A program made the position numbers and the translations under genes. Below the pieces are notes generated by a model, which was not told where the DNA came from, did not search any database, and worked only from the letters and a program-made list of their open reading frames with translations. From Saccoglossus kowalevskii (lineage: Eukaryota > Hemichordata > Enteropneusta > Harrimaniidae), in assembly GCF_000003605.2 (NCBI RefSeq), contig NW_003115573.1, forward strand, positions 1 to 50,532: a stretch of 50,532 bases of DNA, given 5' to 3'. The first letter of the stretch is position 1, and the number at the start of each line of letters is the position of its first letter. Shown one piece after another: positions 1 through 12,637 of this stretch.

Positions 1-576
1 AAAAACGATTACTAGTATTACCCAAAACAATTGGTAATACAAATGTTAGGAAGGTTTACAGATACGGGAGAGTGTAACCAAAGCGGCCAAAATTCGGGGG
101 TTTTCCGGAGGGTTGTATCAGAGTATTCCAAAAGGCAGTTTGCGTAGGACGGTAATACATGTATATTTCTCATTGTGGAAATAATGTGTAAATATATTTT
201 GTTTTTCTATAAATTTATATCGATAAACATTCCAGGTCAGCATAGTCCCATTGGTCAGCTGGATACTCTGGTTCCTGGTGCCAGGAAACTGATTTACGTA
301 ATTTGTGAATGAGACAAAACACCTGTATCATTCGTTCTCATTCACCAATTACGCATTGACTACCATGAGTTCAACCATGGAACTAAATCCCATCCAATTG
401 TAGTTCCATGGTATACTCATTACTATCAGCTGGCAATTTAAACTGAAATTGTGATCGGCTACGTATAATATTCCAGAAATAAATAACATTAGCGTTCTTG
501 CTATTATTAACCGTTTCCCACTTTGAACAATCCAAAATATGCGAGATGAGTGTGAATAGCCAGATATCGTTTCGTT
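1..576. repeat. Partial first unit (spacer only)
   Basis: This is the 3' part of a spacer, cut by the window start. The first 330 bp or so differ from every other unit by many one-base indels. Examples are an added G in the run near 100, a missing T near 140 in the GCAGTTTTGCG motif, extra T near 167, and an extra A near 227. From about 330 onward it agrees with the consensus. This pattern looks like poor consensus quality at a contig end rather than biological divergence. It contains the usual inverted repeats and no gene. Confidence 0.85.
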
Positions 577-683
577 GCCGAAAAAGCTCAGTTGGGAGAG
601 CGTTAGACTGAAGATCTAAAGGTCCCTGGTTCAATACCCCGGCGGGTTCAACGAGCCTGACACAACTGTCCCGGGTTTCGGCA
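577..683 (+). tRNA. tRNA-Phe(GAA)-like copy 1, T loop interrupted, U8 changed
   Basis: All stems pair and the anticodon is GAA. T8 is replaced by A, which removes the conserved U8-A14 tertiary contact and damages the first base of box A. The T-loop insert is 34 rather than 35 bases, with TTCAACGAG where others have TTCGCACGAG, plus ACACAACTGT at its end. It is probably not a functional tRNA gene. Identical to copies 2 and 13. Confidence 0.6.
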
Positions 684-1429
684 GTTTATACTTTTTTACT
701 CTTTTCTCCTGATTTTTTTAATTAACTGTTTCAATAGTTATGTTTAAATACCAGTAGTGTATGCATATGTATAATATGTTTATCAAAGTTACTGGTTTGA
801 CGACAAAGATACTTGTGTACGGCGTATACGTCCAAAAAATATCAGATCACCAAAAAAACGAATAACACTATTACCCAAAAACAAATCGTAATACAAATGT
901 TAGGAACGTTTACAGATACTGGAGAGTACTAACCAAAGCGGCCAAAATACGGCGTTTTACCGAGGGTTGGTATCAGAGTATTCCAAAAGGCAGTTTTGCG
1001 TAGACGGTAATACATGTATATTCTCATTGTGGAAATAATGTGTAAATATATTTTGTTTTCTATAAACTTATATCGATAACATTCCAGGTCAGCATAGTCC
1101 CATTGGTCAGCTGGATACTCTGGTTCCTGGTGCCAGGAAACTGATTTACGTAATTTGTGAATGAGACAAAACACCTGTTACCATTCGTTCTCATTCACCA
1201 ATTACGCATTGACTACCATGAGTTCAACCATGGAACTAAATCCCATCCAATTGTAGTTCCATGGTATACTCATTACTATCAGCTGGCAATTTAAACTGAA
1301 ATTGTGATCGGCTACGTATAATATTCCAGAAATAAATAACATTAGCGTTCTTGCTATTATTAACCGTTTCCCACTTTGAACAATCCAAAATATGCGAGAT
1401 GAGTGTGAATAGCCAGATATCGTTTCGTT

Positions 1430-1536
1430 GCCGAAAAAGCTCAGTTGGGAGAGCGTTAGACTGAAGATCTAAAGGTCCCTGGTTCAATACCCCGGCGGGT
1501 TCAACGAGCCTGACACAACTGTCCCGGGTTTCGGCA
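1430..1536 (+). tRNA. tRNA-Phe(GAA)-like copy 2, T loop interrupted, U8 changed
   Basis: Same sequence as copy 1, including T8A and the 34-base insert. The two copies are 853 bp apart. The spacer after it carries CCACAGGTCAGC where most units have CCACTGGTCAGC, a variant repeated after copy 13. Confidence 0.6.
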
Positions 1537-2282
1537 GTTTATACTTTTTTACTCTTTTCTCCTGATTTTTTTAATTAACTGTTTCAATAGTTATGTTTAA
1601 ATACCAGTAGTGTATGCATATGTATAATATGTTTATCAAAGTTACTGGTTTGACGACAAAGATACTTGTGTACGGCGTATACGTCCAAAAAATATCAGAT
1701 CACCAAAAAAACGAATAACACTATTACCCAAAAACAAATCGTGATACAAATGTTAGGAACGTTTAGAGATACTGGAGAGTACTAACCAAAGCGGCCAAAA
1801 TACGACGTTTTACCGAGGGTTGGTATCAGAGTATTCCAAAAGGCAGTTTTGCGTAGACGGTAATACATGTATATTCTCATTGTGGAAATAATGTGTAAAT
1901 ATATTTTGTTTTCTATAAACTTATATCGATAACATTCCAGGTCAGCATAGTCCCACAGGTCAGCTGGATACTCTGGTTCCTGGTGCCAGGAAACTGATTT
2001 ACGTAATTTGTGAATGAGACAAAACACCTGTTACCATTCGTTCTCATTCACCAATTACGCATTGACTACCATGAGTTCAACCATGGAACTAAAACCCATC
2101 CAATTGTAGTTCCATGGTATACTCATTACTATCAGCTGGCAATTTAAACTGAAATTGTGATCGGCTACGTATAATATTCCAGAAATAAATAACATTAGCT
2201 TTCTCGCTATTATTAACAGTTTCCCACTTTGAACAATCCAAAATATGCGAGATGAGTGTGAATAGCCAAATACTGTTTCGTT

Positions 2283-2390
2283 GCCGAAATAGCTCAGTTG
2301 CGACAGCGTTAGACTGAATATCTAAAGGTCCCTGGTTCAATACCTCGGTGGGTTCGCACGAGCCTGACAGAACTGTCCCGGGTTTCGGCA
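2283..2390 (+). pseudogene. tRNA-Phe-like copy 3, D-arm and position-37 variant
   Basis: Carries three linked changes: G19C in the D loop, G22C (breaks the 13-22 pair of the D stem), and G37T next to the GAA anticodon. Loss of G19 removes the G19-C56 elbow contact. The insert begins ACCTCGGTGGG. Copies 11, 22 and 27 share the full set of changes, and copy 21 shares the three body changes, so this is an amplified defective subfamily. Confidence 0.6.
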
Positions 2391-3134
2391 GATTATTCTT
2401 TTTTACTCTTTTCTCCTGATTTTTTTTATAACTGTTTCAATAGTTAAGTTTAAATACTAGTAGTGTATGCATATGTATATATGTTTATCAAAGTTACTGG
2501 TTTGACGACAAAGAGACTTGTGTACGGCGTATACGTCCAAAAAATATCAGATCACCAAAAAAACGAATAACACTATTACCCAAAAACAAATCGTAATACA
2601 AATGTTAGGAACGTTTAGAGATACTGGAGCGTACTAACCAAAGCGGCCAAAATACGGCGTTTTACCGAGGGTTGGTATCAGAGTATTCCAAAAGGCAGTT
2701 TTGCGTAGACGGTAATACATGTATATTCTCATTGTGGAAATAATGTGTAAATATATTTTGTTTTCTATAAACTTATATCGATAACATTCCAGGTCAGCAC
2801 AGTCCCACTGGTCAGCTGAATACTCTGGTTCCTGGTGCCAGGAAACTGATTTACGTAATTTGTGAATGAGACAAAACACCTGTTACCATTCGTTCTCATT
2901 CAACAATTACGCATTGACTACCATGAGTTCAACCATGGAACTAAAACCCATCCAATTGTAGTTCCATGGTATACTCATTACTATCAGCTGGCAATTTAAA
3001 CTGAAATTGTGATCGGCTACGTATAATATTCCAGAAATAAATAGCATTAGCTTTCTCGCTATTATTAACAGTTTCCCACTTTGAACAATCCAAAATATGC
3101 GAGATGAGTGTGAATAGCCAAATACTGTTTCGTT

Positions 3135-3242
3135 GCCGAAATAGCTCAGTTGGGAGAGCGTTAGACTGAAGATCTAAAGGTCCCTGGTTCAATAACCCGG
3201 CGGGTTCGCACGAGCCTGACAGAACTGTCCCGGGTTTCGGCA
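3135..3242 (+). tRNA. tRNA-Phe(GAA)-like copy 4, T loop interrupted
   Basis: tRNA body matches the array consensus. The insert begins AACCCGG, which lets AACCC fold on GGGTT, and contains CGAGCC. T8 terminator run a few bases after the 3' end. Confidence 0.7.
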
Positions 3243-3989
3243 GATTATATTTTTTTTACTCTTTTCTCCTGATTTTTTTAATTAACTCTTTCAATAGTTA
3301 TGTTTAAATACTAGTAGTGTATGCATATGTATAATATGTTTATCAAAGTTACTGGTTTGACGACAAAGATACTTGTGTACGGCGTATACGTCCAAAAAAT
3401 ATCAGATCACCAAAAAAACGAATAACACTATTACCCAAAAACAAATCGTGATACAAATGTTAGGAACGTTTAGAGATACTGGAGAGTACTAACCAAAGCG
3501 GCCAAAATACGGCGTTTTACCGAGGGTTGATATCAGAGTATTCCAAAAGGCAGTTTTGCGTAGACGGTAATACATGTATATTCTCATTGTGGAAATAATG
3601 TGTAAATATATTTTGTTTTCTATAAACTTATATCGATAACATTCCAGGTCAGCACAGTCCCACTGGTCAGCTGGATACTCTGGTTCCTGGTGCCAGGAAA
3701 CTGATTTACGTAATTTGTGAATGAGACAAAACACCTGTTACCATTCGTTCTCATTCACCAATTACGCATTGACTACCATGAGTTCAACCATGGAACTAAA
3801 ACCCATCCAATTGTAGTTCCATGGTATACTCATTACTATCAGCTGGCAATTTAAACTGAAATTGTGATCGGCTACGTATAATATTCCAGAAATAAATAAC
3901 ATTAGCTTTCTCGCTATTATTAACAGTTTCCCACTTTGAACAATCCAAAATATGTGAGATGAGTGTGAATAGCCAAATACTGTTTCGTT

Positions 3990-4097
3990 GCCGAAATAGC
4001 TCAGTTGGGAGAGCGTTAGACTGAAGATCTAAAGGTCCCTGGTTCAATACCCCGGCGGGTTCGCACGAACCTGACAGAACTGTCCCGGGTTTCGGCA
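3990..4097 (+). tRNA. tRNA-Phe(GAA)-like copy 5, T loop interrupted
   Basis: Consensus body. Insert begins ACCCCGG and contains CGAACC. The 3' flank reads GAATATATATTTTTACTC, so the first T-run is only five bases. This flank is shared only with copy 55, about 42 kb away. Confidence 0.7.
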
Positions 4098-4842
4098 GAA
4101 TATATATTTTTACTCTTTTCTCCTGATTTTTTAATTAACTCTTTCAATAGTTAAGTTTCAATACTAGTAGTGTATGCATATGTATAATATGTTTATCAAA
4201 GTTACTGGTTTGACGACAAAGATACTTGTGTACGGCGTATACGTCCAAAAAATATCAGATCACCAAAAAAACGAATAACACTATTACCCAAAAACAAATC
4301 GTGATACAAATGTTAGGAACGTTTAGAGATACTGGAGAGTACTAACCAAAGCGGCCAAAATACGGCGTTTTACCGAGGGTTGATATCAGAGTATTCCAAA
4401 AGGCAGTTTTGCGTAGACGGTAATACATGTATATTCTCATTGTGGAAATAATGTGTAAATATATTTTGTTTTCTATAAACTTATATCGATAACATTCCAG
4501 GTCAGCACAGTCCCACTGGTCAGCTGGATACTCTGGTTCCTGGTGCCAGGAAACTGATTTACGTAATTTGTGAATGAGACAAAACACCTGTTACCATTCG
4601 TTCTCATTCACCAATTACGCATTGACTACCATGAGTTCAACCATGGAACTAAAACCCATCCAATTGTAGTTCCATGGTATATTCATTACTATCAGCTGGC
4701 AATTTAAACTGAAATTGTGATCGGCTACGTATAATATTCCAGAAATAAATAGCATTAGCTTTCTCGCTATTATTAACAGTTTCCCACTTTGAACAATCCA
4801 AAATATGCGAGATGAGTGTGAATAGCCAAATACTGTTTCGTT

Positions 4843-4950
4843 GCCGAAATAGCTCAGTTGGGAAAGCGTTAGACTGAAGATCTAAAGGTCCCTGGTTCAA
4901 TACCCCGGCGGGTTCGCACGAGCCTGACAGAACTGTCCCGGGTTTCGGCA
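4843..4950 (+). pseudogene. tRNA-Phe-like copy 6, D-stem mismatch
   Basis: G22A changes the 13-22 pair from C-G to C-A at the end of the D stem. Otherwise the body is consensus. Insert begins ACCCCGG with CGAGCC. The defect is mild and private to this copy. Confidence 0.55.
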
Positions 4951-5697
4951 GATTATATTTTTTTTACTCTTTTCTCCTGATTTTTTTAATTAACTCTTTC
5001 AATAGTTATGTTTAAATACTAGTAGTGTATGCATATGTATAATATGTTTATCAAAGTTACTGGTTTGACGACAAAGATACTTGTGTACGGCGTATACGTC
5101 CAAAAAATATCAGATCACCAAAAAAACGAATAACACTATTACCCAAAAACAAATCGTGATACAAATGTTAGGAACGTTTAGAGATACTGGAGAGTACTAA
5201 CCAAAGCGGCCAAAATACGGCGTTTTACCGAGGGTTGATATCAGAGTATTCCAAAAGGCAGTTTTGCGTAGACGGTAATACATGTATATTCTCATTGTGG
5301 AAATAATGTGTAAATATATTTTGTTTTCTATAAACTTATATCGATAACATTCCAGGTCAGCACAGTCCCACTGGTCAGCTGGATACTCTGGGTCCTGGTG
5401 CCAGGAAACTGATTTAGGTAATTTGTGAATGAGACAAAACACCTGTTACCATTCGTTCTCATTCACCAATTACGCAATTGACTACCATGAGTTCAACCAT
5501 GGAACTAAAACCCATCCAATTGTAGTTCCATGGTATACTCATTACTATCAGCTGGCAATTTAAACTGAAATTGTGATCGGCTACGTATAATATTCCAGAA
5601 ATAAATAGCATTAGCTTTCTCGCTATTATTAACAGTTTCCCACTTTGAACAATCCAAAATATGCGAGATGAGTGTGAATAGCCAAAACTGTTTCGTT

Positions 5698-5804
5698 GCC
5701 GAAATAGCTCAGTTGGGAGAGCGTTAGACTGAAGATCTAAAGTCCCTGGTTCAATACCTCGGCGGGTTCGCGCGAGCCTGACAGAACTGTCCCGGGTTTC
5801 GGCA
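5698..5804 (+). tRNA. tRNA-Phe(GAA)-like copy 7, variable-loop deletion
   Basis: One G is missing from the variable loop (AGGTC becomes AGTC), giving 107 bp. All stems pair. Insert begins ACCTCGG and contains GCGCGAGCC. The upstream spacer has the private variants GGGTCCTGG and GCAATTGAC, found again before copy 55. Confidence 0.6.
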
Positions 5805-6550
5805 GATTATATTTTTTTACTCTTTTCTCCTGATTTTTTTAATTAGCTCTTTCAATAGTTATGTTTAAATACTAGTAGTGTATGCATATGTATAATATGT
5901 TTATCAAAGTTACTGGTTTGACGACAAAGATACTTGTGTACGGCGTATACGTCCAAAAAATATCAGATCATCAAAAAAACGAATAACACTATTACCCAAA
6001 AACAAATCGTGATACAAATGCTAGCAACGTTTAGAGATACTGGAGAGTACTAACCAAAGCGGCCAAAATACGGCGTTTTACCGAGGGTTGATATCAGAGT
6101 ATTCCAAAAAGCAGTTTTGCGTAGACGGTAATACATGTATATTCTCATTGTGGAAATAATGTGTAAATATATTTTGTTTTCTATAAACTTATATCGATAA
6201 CATTCCAGGTCAGCACAGTCCCACTGGTCAGCTGGATACTCTGGTTCCTGGTGCCAGGAAACTGATTTACGTAATTTGTGAATGAGACAAAACACCTGTT
6301 ACCATTCGTTCTCATTCAACAATTACGCATTGACTACCATGAGTTCAACCATGGAACTAAAACCCATCCAGTTGTAGTTCCATGGTATACTCATTACTAT
6401 CAGCTGGCAATTTAAACTGAAATTGTGATCGGCTACGTATAATATTCCAGAAATAAATAGCATTAGCTTTCTCGCTATTATTAACAGTTTCCCACTTTGA
6501 ACAATCCAAAATATGCGAGATGAGTGTGAATAGCCAAATACTGTTTCGTT

Positions 6551-6658
6551 GCCGAAATAGCTCAGTTGGGAGAGCGTTAGACTGAAGATCTAAAGGTCCC
6601 TGGTTCAATAACCCGGCGGGTTCGCACGAGCCTGACAGAACTGTCCCGGGTTTCGGCA
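6551..6658 (+). tRNA. tRNA-Phe(GAA)-like copy 8, T loop interrupted
   Basis: Consensus body with GAA anticodon. Insert begins AACCCGG with CGAGCC. Followed by a T7 run and then TTTTCTCC. Confidence 0.7.
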
Positions 6659-7405
6659 GATTATAATTTTTTTACTCTTTTCTCCTGATTTTTTTAATTA
6701 ACTCTTTCAATAGTTATGTTTAAATACTAGTTGTGTATGCATATGTATAATATGTTTATCAAAGTTACTGGTTTGACGACAAAGATACTTGTGTACGGCG
6801 TATACGTCCAAAAAATATCAGATCACCAAAAAAACGAATAACACTATTACCCAAAAACAAATCGTGATACAAATGTTAGGAACGTTTAGAGATACTGGAG
6901 AGTACTAACCAAAGCGGCCAAAATACGGCGTTTTACCGAGGGTTGATATCAGAGTATTCCAAAAGGCAGTTTTGCGTAGACGGTAATACATGTATATTCT
7001 CATTGTGGAAATAATGTGTAAATATATTTTGTTTTCTATAAACTTATATCGATAACATTCCAGGTCAGCACAGTCCCACTGGTCAGCTGGATACTCTGGT
7101 TCCTGGTGCCAGGAAACTGATTTACGTAATTTGTGAATGAGACAAAACACCTGTTACCATTCGTTCTCATTCACCAATTACGCATTGACTACCATGAGTT
7201 CAACCATGGAACTAAAACCCATCCAATTGTAGTTCCATGGTATACTCATTACTATCAGCTGGCAATTTAAACTGAAATTGTGATCGGCTACGTATAATAT
7301 TCCAGAAATAAATAACATTAGCTTTCTCGCTATTATTAACAGTTTCCCACTTTGAACAATCCAAAATATGCGAGATGAGTGTGAATAGCCAAATACTGTT
7401 TCGTT

Positions 7406-7513
7406 GCCGAAATAGCTCAGTTGGGAGAGCGTTAGACTGAAGATCTAAAGCTCCCTGGTTCAATACCCCGGCGGGTTCGCACGAACCTGACAGAACTGTC
7501 CCGGGTTTCGGCA
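7406..7513 (+). tRNA. tRNA-Phe(GAA)-like copy 9, variable-loop change
   Basis: Variable loop AGGTC reads AGCTC (G46C), so the G46 tertiary contact with the D stem is altered. All helices pair. Insert begins ACCCCGG with CGAACC. The downstream spacer shows TTTATGAAAG, shared with the spacers after copies 33-35. Confidence 0.62.
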
Positions 7514-8260
7514 GATTATACTTTTTTTACTCTTTTCTCCTGATTTTTTTAATTAACTCTTTCGATAGTTAAGTTTAAATACTAGTAGTGTATGCATATT
7601 TATAATATGTTTATGAAAGTTACTGGTTTGACGACAAAGATACTTGTGTACGGCGTATACGTCCAAAAAATATCAGATCACCAAAAAAACGAATAACACT
7701 ATTACCCAAAAACAAATCGTGATACAAATGTTAGGAACGTTTAGAGATACTGGAGAGTACTAACCAAAGCGGCCAAAATACGGCGTTTTACCGAGGGTTG
7801 GTATCAGAGTATTCCAAAAGGCAGTTTTGCGTAGACGGTAATACATGTATATTCTCATTGTGGAAATAATGTGTAAATATATTTTGTTTTCTATAAACTT
7901 ATATCGATAACATTCCAGGTCAGCATAGTCCCACTGGTCAGCTGGATACTCTGGTTCCTGGTGCCAGGAAACTGATTTACGTAATTTGTGAATGAGACAA
8001 AACACCTGTTACCATTCGTTCTCATTCACCAATTACGCATTGACTACCATGAGTTCAACCATGGAACTAAAACCCATCCAATTGTAGTTCCATGGTATAC
8101 TCATTACTATCAGCTGGCAATTTAAACTGAAATTGTGATCGGCTACGTATAATATAACAGAAATAAATAACATTAGCTTTCTCGCTATTATTAACAGTTT
8201 CCCACTTTGAACAATCCAAAATATGCGAGATGAGTGTGAATAGCCAAATACTGTTTCGTT

Positions 8261-8368
8261 GCCGAAATAGCTCAGTTGGGAGAGCGTTAGACTGAAGATC
8301 TAAAGGTCCCTGGTTCAATACCCCGGCGGGTTTGCACGAGCCTGACAGAACTGTCCCGGGTTTCGGCA
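8261..8368 (+). tRNA. tRNA-Phe(GAA)-like copy 10, T loop interrupted
   Basis: Consensus body. The insert hairpin has GGGTTTGCACGAGCC: the C-to-T change leaves a U-G pair, so the hairpin still forms. Upstream, ATATTCCAG reads ATATAACAG, as also before copies 18, 35 and 48. Confidence 0.7.
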
Positions 8369-9114
8369 GATTATATTTTTTTACTCTTTTCTCCTGATTT
8401 TTTTAATTAACTCTTTCAATAGTTATGTTTAAATACTAGTAGTGTATGCATATGTATAATATGTTTATCAAAGTTACTGGTTTGACGACAAAGATACTTG
8501 TGTACGGCGTATACGTCCAAAACATATCAGATCACCAAAAAAACGAATAACACTATTACCCAAAAACAAATCGTGATACAAATGTTAGGAACGTTTAGAA
8601 ATACTGGAGAGTACTAACCAAAGCGGCCAAAATACAGGCGTTTTACCGAGGGTTGGTATCAGAGTATTCCAAAAGGCAGTTTGCGTAGATGGTAATACAT
8701 GTATATTCTCATTGTGGAAATAATGTGTAAATATATTTTGTTTTCTATAAACTTATATCGATAACATTGCAGGTCAGCATAGTCCCACTGGTCAGCTGGA
8801 TACTCTGGTTCCTGGTGCCAGGAAACTGATTTACGTAATTTGTGAATGAGACAAAACACCTGTTACCATTCGTTCTCATTCACCAATTACGCATTGACTA
8901 CCATGAGTTCAACCATGGAACTAAAACCCATCCAATTGTAGTTCCATGGTATACTCATTACTATCAGATGGCAATTTAAACTGAAATTGTGATCGGCTAC
9001 GTATAATATTCCAGAAATAAATAACATTAGCTTTCTCGCTATTATTAACAGTTTCCCACTTTGAACAATCCAAAATATGCGAGATGAGTGTGAATAGCCA
9101 AATACTGTTTCGTT

Positions 9115-9222
9115 GCCGAAATAGCTCAGTTGCGACAGCGTTAGACTGAATATCTAAAGGTCCCTGGTTCAATACCTCGGTGGGTTCGCACGAGCCTGAC
9201 AGAACTGTCCCGGGTTTCGGCA
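9115..9222 (+). pseudogene. tRNA-Phe-like copy 11, D-arm and position-37 variant
   Basis: G19C, G22C and G37T with insert ACCTCGGTGGG. Upstream CAGCTGGC reads CAGATGGC. The copy and its flank recur 9,394 bp later as copy 22. Confidence 0.6.
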
Positions 9223-9968
9223 GATTATTCTTTTTTACTCTTTTCTGCTGATTTTTTTAATTAACTGTTTCAATAGTTAAGTTTAAATACTAGTAGTGTA
9301 TGCATATGTATAATATGTTTATCAAAGTTACTGGTTTGACGACAAAGAGACTTGTGTACGGCGTATACGTCCAAAAAATATCAGATCACCAAAAAAACGA
9401 ATAACACTATTACCCAAAAACAAATCGTAATACAAATGTTAGGAATGTTTAGAGATACTGGAGAGTACTAACCAAAGCGGCCAAAATACGGCGTTTTACG
9501 GAGGGTTGGTATCAGAGTATTCCAAAGGGCAGTTTTGCGTAGACGGTAATACATGTATATTCTCATTGTGGAAATAATGTGTAAATATATTTTGTTTTCT
9601 ATAAACTTATATCGATAACATTCCAGGTCAGCATAGTCCCACTGGTCAGCTGGATACTCTGGTTCCTGGTGCCAGGAAACTGATTTACGTAATTTGTGAA
9701 TGAGACAAAACACCTGTTACAATTCGTTCTCATTCACCAATTACGCATTGACTACCATGAGTTCAACCATGGAACTAAAACCCATCCAATTGTAGTTCCA
9801 TGGTATACTCATTACTATCAGCTGGCAATTTAAACTGAAATTGTGATCGGCTACGTATAATATTCCAGAAATAAATAACATTAGCTTTCTCGCTATTATT
9901 AACCGTTTCCCACTTTGAACAATCCAAAATATGCGAGATGAGTGTGAATAGCCAGATATTGTTTCGTT

Positions 9969-10076
9969 GCCGAAATAGCTCAGTTGGGAGAGCGTTAGAC
10001 TGAAGATCTAAAGTTTCCTGGTTCAATACCCCGGCGGGTTCGCACGAGCCTGACGGAACTGTCTCGGGTTTTGGCA
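9969..10076 (+). tRNA. tRNA-Phe(GAA)-like copy 12, wobble variants
   Basis: G46T and C48T in the variable region. C61T makes the 53-61 pair G-U, and C69T makes the 4-69 pair G-U. Every stem can still form. Insert ends GACGGAACTGT. Closely related to copy 23, 9,394 bp away, which lacks C61T. Confidence 0.6.
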
Positions 10077-10822
10077 GATGATATTTTTTTACTCTTTTCT
10101 CCTGATTTTTTTAATTAACTCTTTCAATAGTTATGTTTAAATACTAGTAGTGTATGCATATGTATAATATGTTTATCAAAGTTACTGGTTTGACGACAAA
10201 GAGACTTGTGTACGGCGTATACGTCCAAAAAATATCAGATCACCAAAAAAACGAATAACACTATTACCCAAAAACAAATCGTAATACAAATGTTAGGAAC
10301 GTTTACAGATACTGGAGAGTACTAACCAAAGCGGCCAAAATACGGCGTTTTACCGAGGGTTGGTATCAGAGTATTCCAAAAGGCAGTTTTGCGTAGACGG
10401 TAATACATGTATATTCTCATTGTGGAAATAATGTGTAAATATATTTTGTTTTCTATAAACTTATATCGATAACATTCCAGGTCAGCATAGTCCCATTGGT
10501 CAGCTGGATACTCTGGTTCCTGGTGCCAGGAAACTGATTTACGTAATTTGTGAATGAGACAAAACACCTGTTACCATTCGTTCTCATTCACCAATTACGC
10601 ATTGACTACCATGAGTTCAACCATGGAACTAAATCCCATCCAATTGTAGTTCCATGGTATACTCATTACTATCAGCTGGCAATTTAAACTGAAATTGTGA
10701 TCGGCTACGTATAATATTCCAGAAATAAATAACATTAGCGTTCTTGCTATTATTAACCGTTTCCCACTTTGAACAATCCAAAATATGCGAGATGAGTGTG
10801 AATAGCCAGATATCGTTTCGTT

Positions 10823-10929
10823 GCCGAAAAAGCTCAGTTGGGAGAGCGTTAGACTGAAGATCTAAAGGTCCCTGGTTCAATACCCCGGCGGGTTCAACGA
10901 GCCTGACACAACTGTCCCGGGTTTCGGCA
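10823..10929 (+). tRNA. tRNA-Phe(GAA)-like copy 13, T loop interrupted, U8 changed
   Basis: Identical to copies 1 and 2: T8A and the 34-base insert with TTCAACGAG. It lies 9,393 bp after copy 2, and the spacer that follows repeats the CCACAGGTC and TACGACG variants seen after copy 2. This marks a transferred or duplicated block. Confidence 0.6.
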
Positions 10930-11675
10930 GTTTATACTTTTTTACTCTTTTCTCCTGATTTTTTTAATTAACTGTTTCAATAGTTATGTTTAAATACCAG
11001 TAGTGTATGCATATGTATAATATGTTTATCAAAGTTACTGGTTTGACGACAAAGATACTTGTGTACGGCGTATACGTCCAAAAAATATCAGATCACCAAA
11101 AAAACGAATAACACTATTACCCAAAAACAAATCGTGATACAAATGTTAGGAACGTTTAGAGATACTGGAGAGTACTAACCAAAGCGGCCAAAATACGACG
11201 TTTTACCGAGGGTTGGTATCAGAGTATTCCAAAAGGCAGTTTTGCGTAGACGGTAATACATGTATATTCTCATTGTGGAAATAATGTGTAAATATATTTT
11301 GTTTTCTATAAACTTATATCGATAACATTCCAGGTCAGCATAGTCCCACAGGTCAGCTGGATACTCTGGTTCCTGGTGCCAGGAAACTGATTTACGTAAT
11401 TTGTGAATGAGACAAAACACCTGTTACCATTCGTTCTCATTCACCAATTACGCATTGACTACCATGAGTTCAACCATGGAACTAAAACCCATCCAATTGT
11501 AGTTCCATGGTATACTCATTACTATCAGCTGGCAATTTAAACTGAAATTGTGATCGGCTACGTATAATATTCCAGAAATAAATAACATTAGCTTTCTCGC
11601 TATTATTAACAGTTTCCCACTTTGAACAATCCAAAATATGCGAGATGAGTGTGAATAGCCAAATACTGTTTCGTT

Positions 11676-11783
11676 GCCGAAATAGCTCAGTTGGGAGAGC
11701 GTTAGACTGAAGATCTAAAGGTCCCTGGTTCAATACCCCGGCGGGTTCGCACGAACCTGACAGAACTGTCCCGGGTTTCGGCA
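11676..11783 (+). tRNA. tRNA-Phe(GAA)-like copy 14, T loop interrupted
   Basis: Consensus body, insert ACCCCGG with CGAACC. First of four very similar units (copies 14-17). Their spacers carry AACTATTTCAATAGTT, CCAAAACCAAATCG and GTGTTAATAT. Confidence 0.7.
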
Positions 11784-11821
11784 GATTACACTTTTTTACT
11801 CTTTTCTCCTGATTTTTTTAA

Positions 11822-11841
11822 TTAACTATTTCAATAGTTAA
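11822..11841. repeat. Post-terminator inverted repeat, perfect form
   Basis: TTAACTATT-TC-AATAGTTAA has nine-base perfect arms. It is perfect only in units following copies 14-17 and 24-26. Other units read AACTCTTTC or AACTGTTTC, with a mismatch in the left arm. Confidence 0.7.
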
Positions 11842-12529
11842 GTTTAAATACTAGTAGTGTATACATATTTATAATATGTTTATCAAAGTTACTGGTTTGA
11901 CGACAAAGAGACTTGTGTACGGCGTATACGTCCAAAAAATATCAGATCACCAAAAAAACGAATAACACTATTACCCAAAACCAAATCGTGATACAAATGT
12001 TAGGAACGTTTAGAGATACTGGAGAGTACTAACCAAAGCGGCCAAAATACGGCGTTTTACCGAGGGTTGGTATCAGAGTATTCCAAAAGGCAGTTTTGCG
12101 TAGACGGTAATACATGTATATTCTCATTGTGGAAATAATGTGTTAATATATTTTGTTATCTATAAACTTATATCGATAACATTCCAGGTCAGCACAGTCC
12201 CACTGGTCAGCTGGATACTCTAGTTCCTGGTGCCAGGAAACTGATTTACGTAATTTGTGAATGAGACAAAACACCTGTTACCATTCGTTCTCATTCACCA
12301 ATTACGCATTGACTACCATGAGTTCAACCATGGAACTAAAACCCATCCAATTGTAGTTCCATGGTATACTCATTACTATCAGCTGGCAATTTAAACTGAA
12401 ATTGTGATCGGCTACGTATAATATTCCAGAAATAAATAACATTAGCTTTCTCGCTATTATTAACAGTTTCCCACTTTGAACAATCCAAAATATGCGAGAT
12501 GAGTGTGAATAGCCAAATACTGTTTCGTT

Positions 12530-12637
12530 GCCGAAATAGCTCAGTTGGGAGAGCGTTAGACTGAAGATCTAAAGGTCCCTGGTTCAATACCCCGGCGGGT
12601 TCGCGCGAACCTGACAGAACTGTCCCGGGTTTCGGCA
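12530..12637 (+). tRNA. tRNA-Phe(GAA)-like copy 15, T loop interrupted
   Basis: Consensus body. The insert has TTCGCGCGAACC: the A-to-G change lies in the hairpin loop. T6 terminator after GATTACAC. Confidence 0.7.

Noticed and set aside
383-634. Recurrent 83-codon minus-strand frame (starting NQGPLDLQ) in almost every unit
   Set aside because: Its first third is the antisense of the tRNA-like element and it starts at TTG, not ATG. Its repetition only reflects the tandem units, and differences between copies follow tRNA and spacer variants with no coding bias.
929-1174. Recurrent 81-codon minus-strand frame (FCLIHKLRKSVSWHQ) in most units
   Set aside because: It starts at GTG. It overlaps the inverted-repeat block, is broken by small indels in several units, and most differences between copies change the amino acid (Y/C, R/P, Q/L, P/S). 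No recognised domain.
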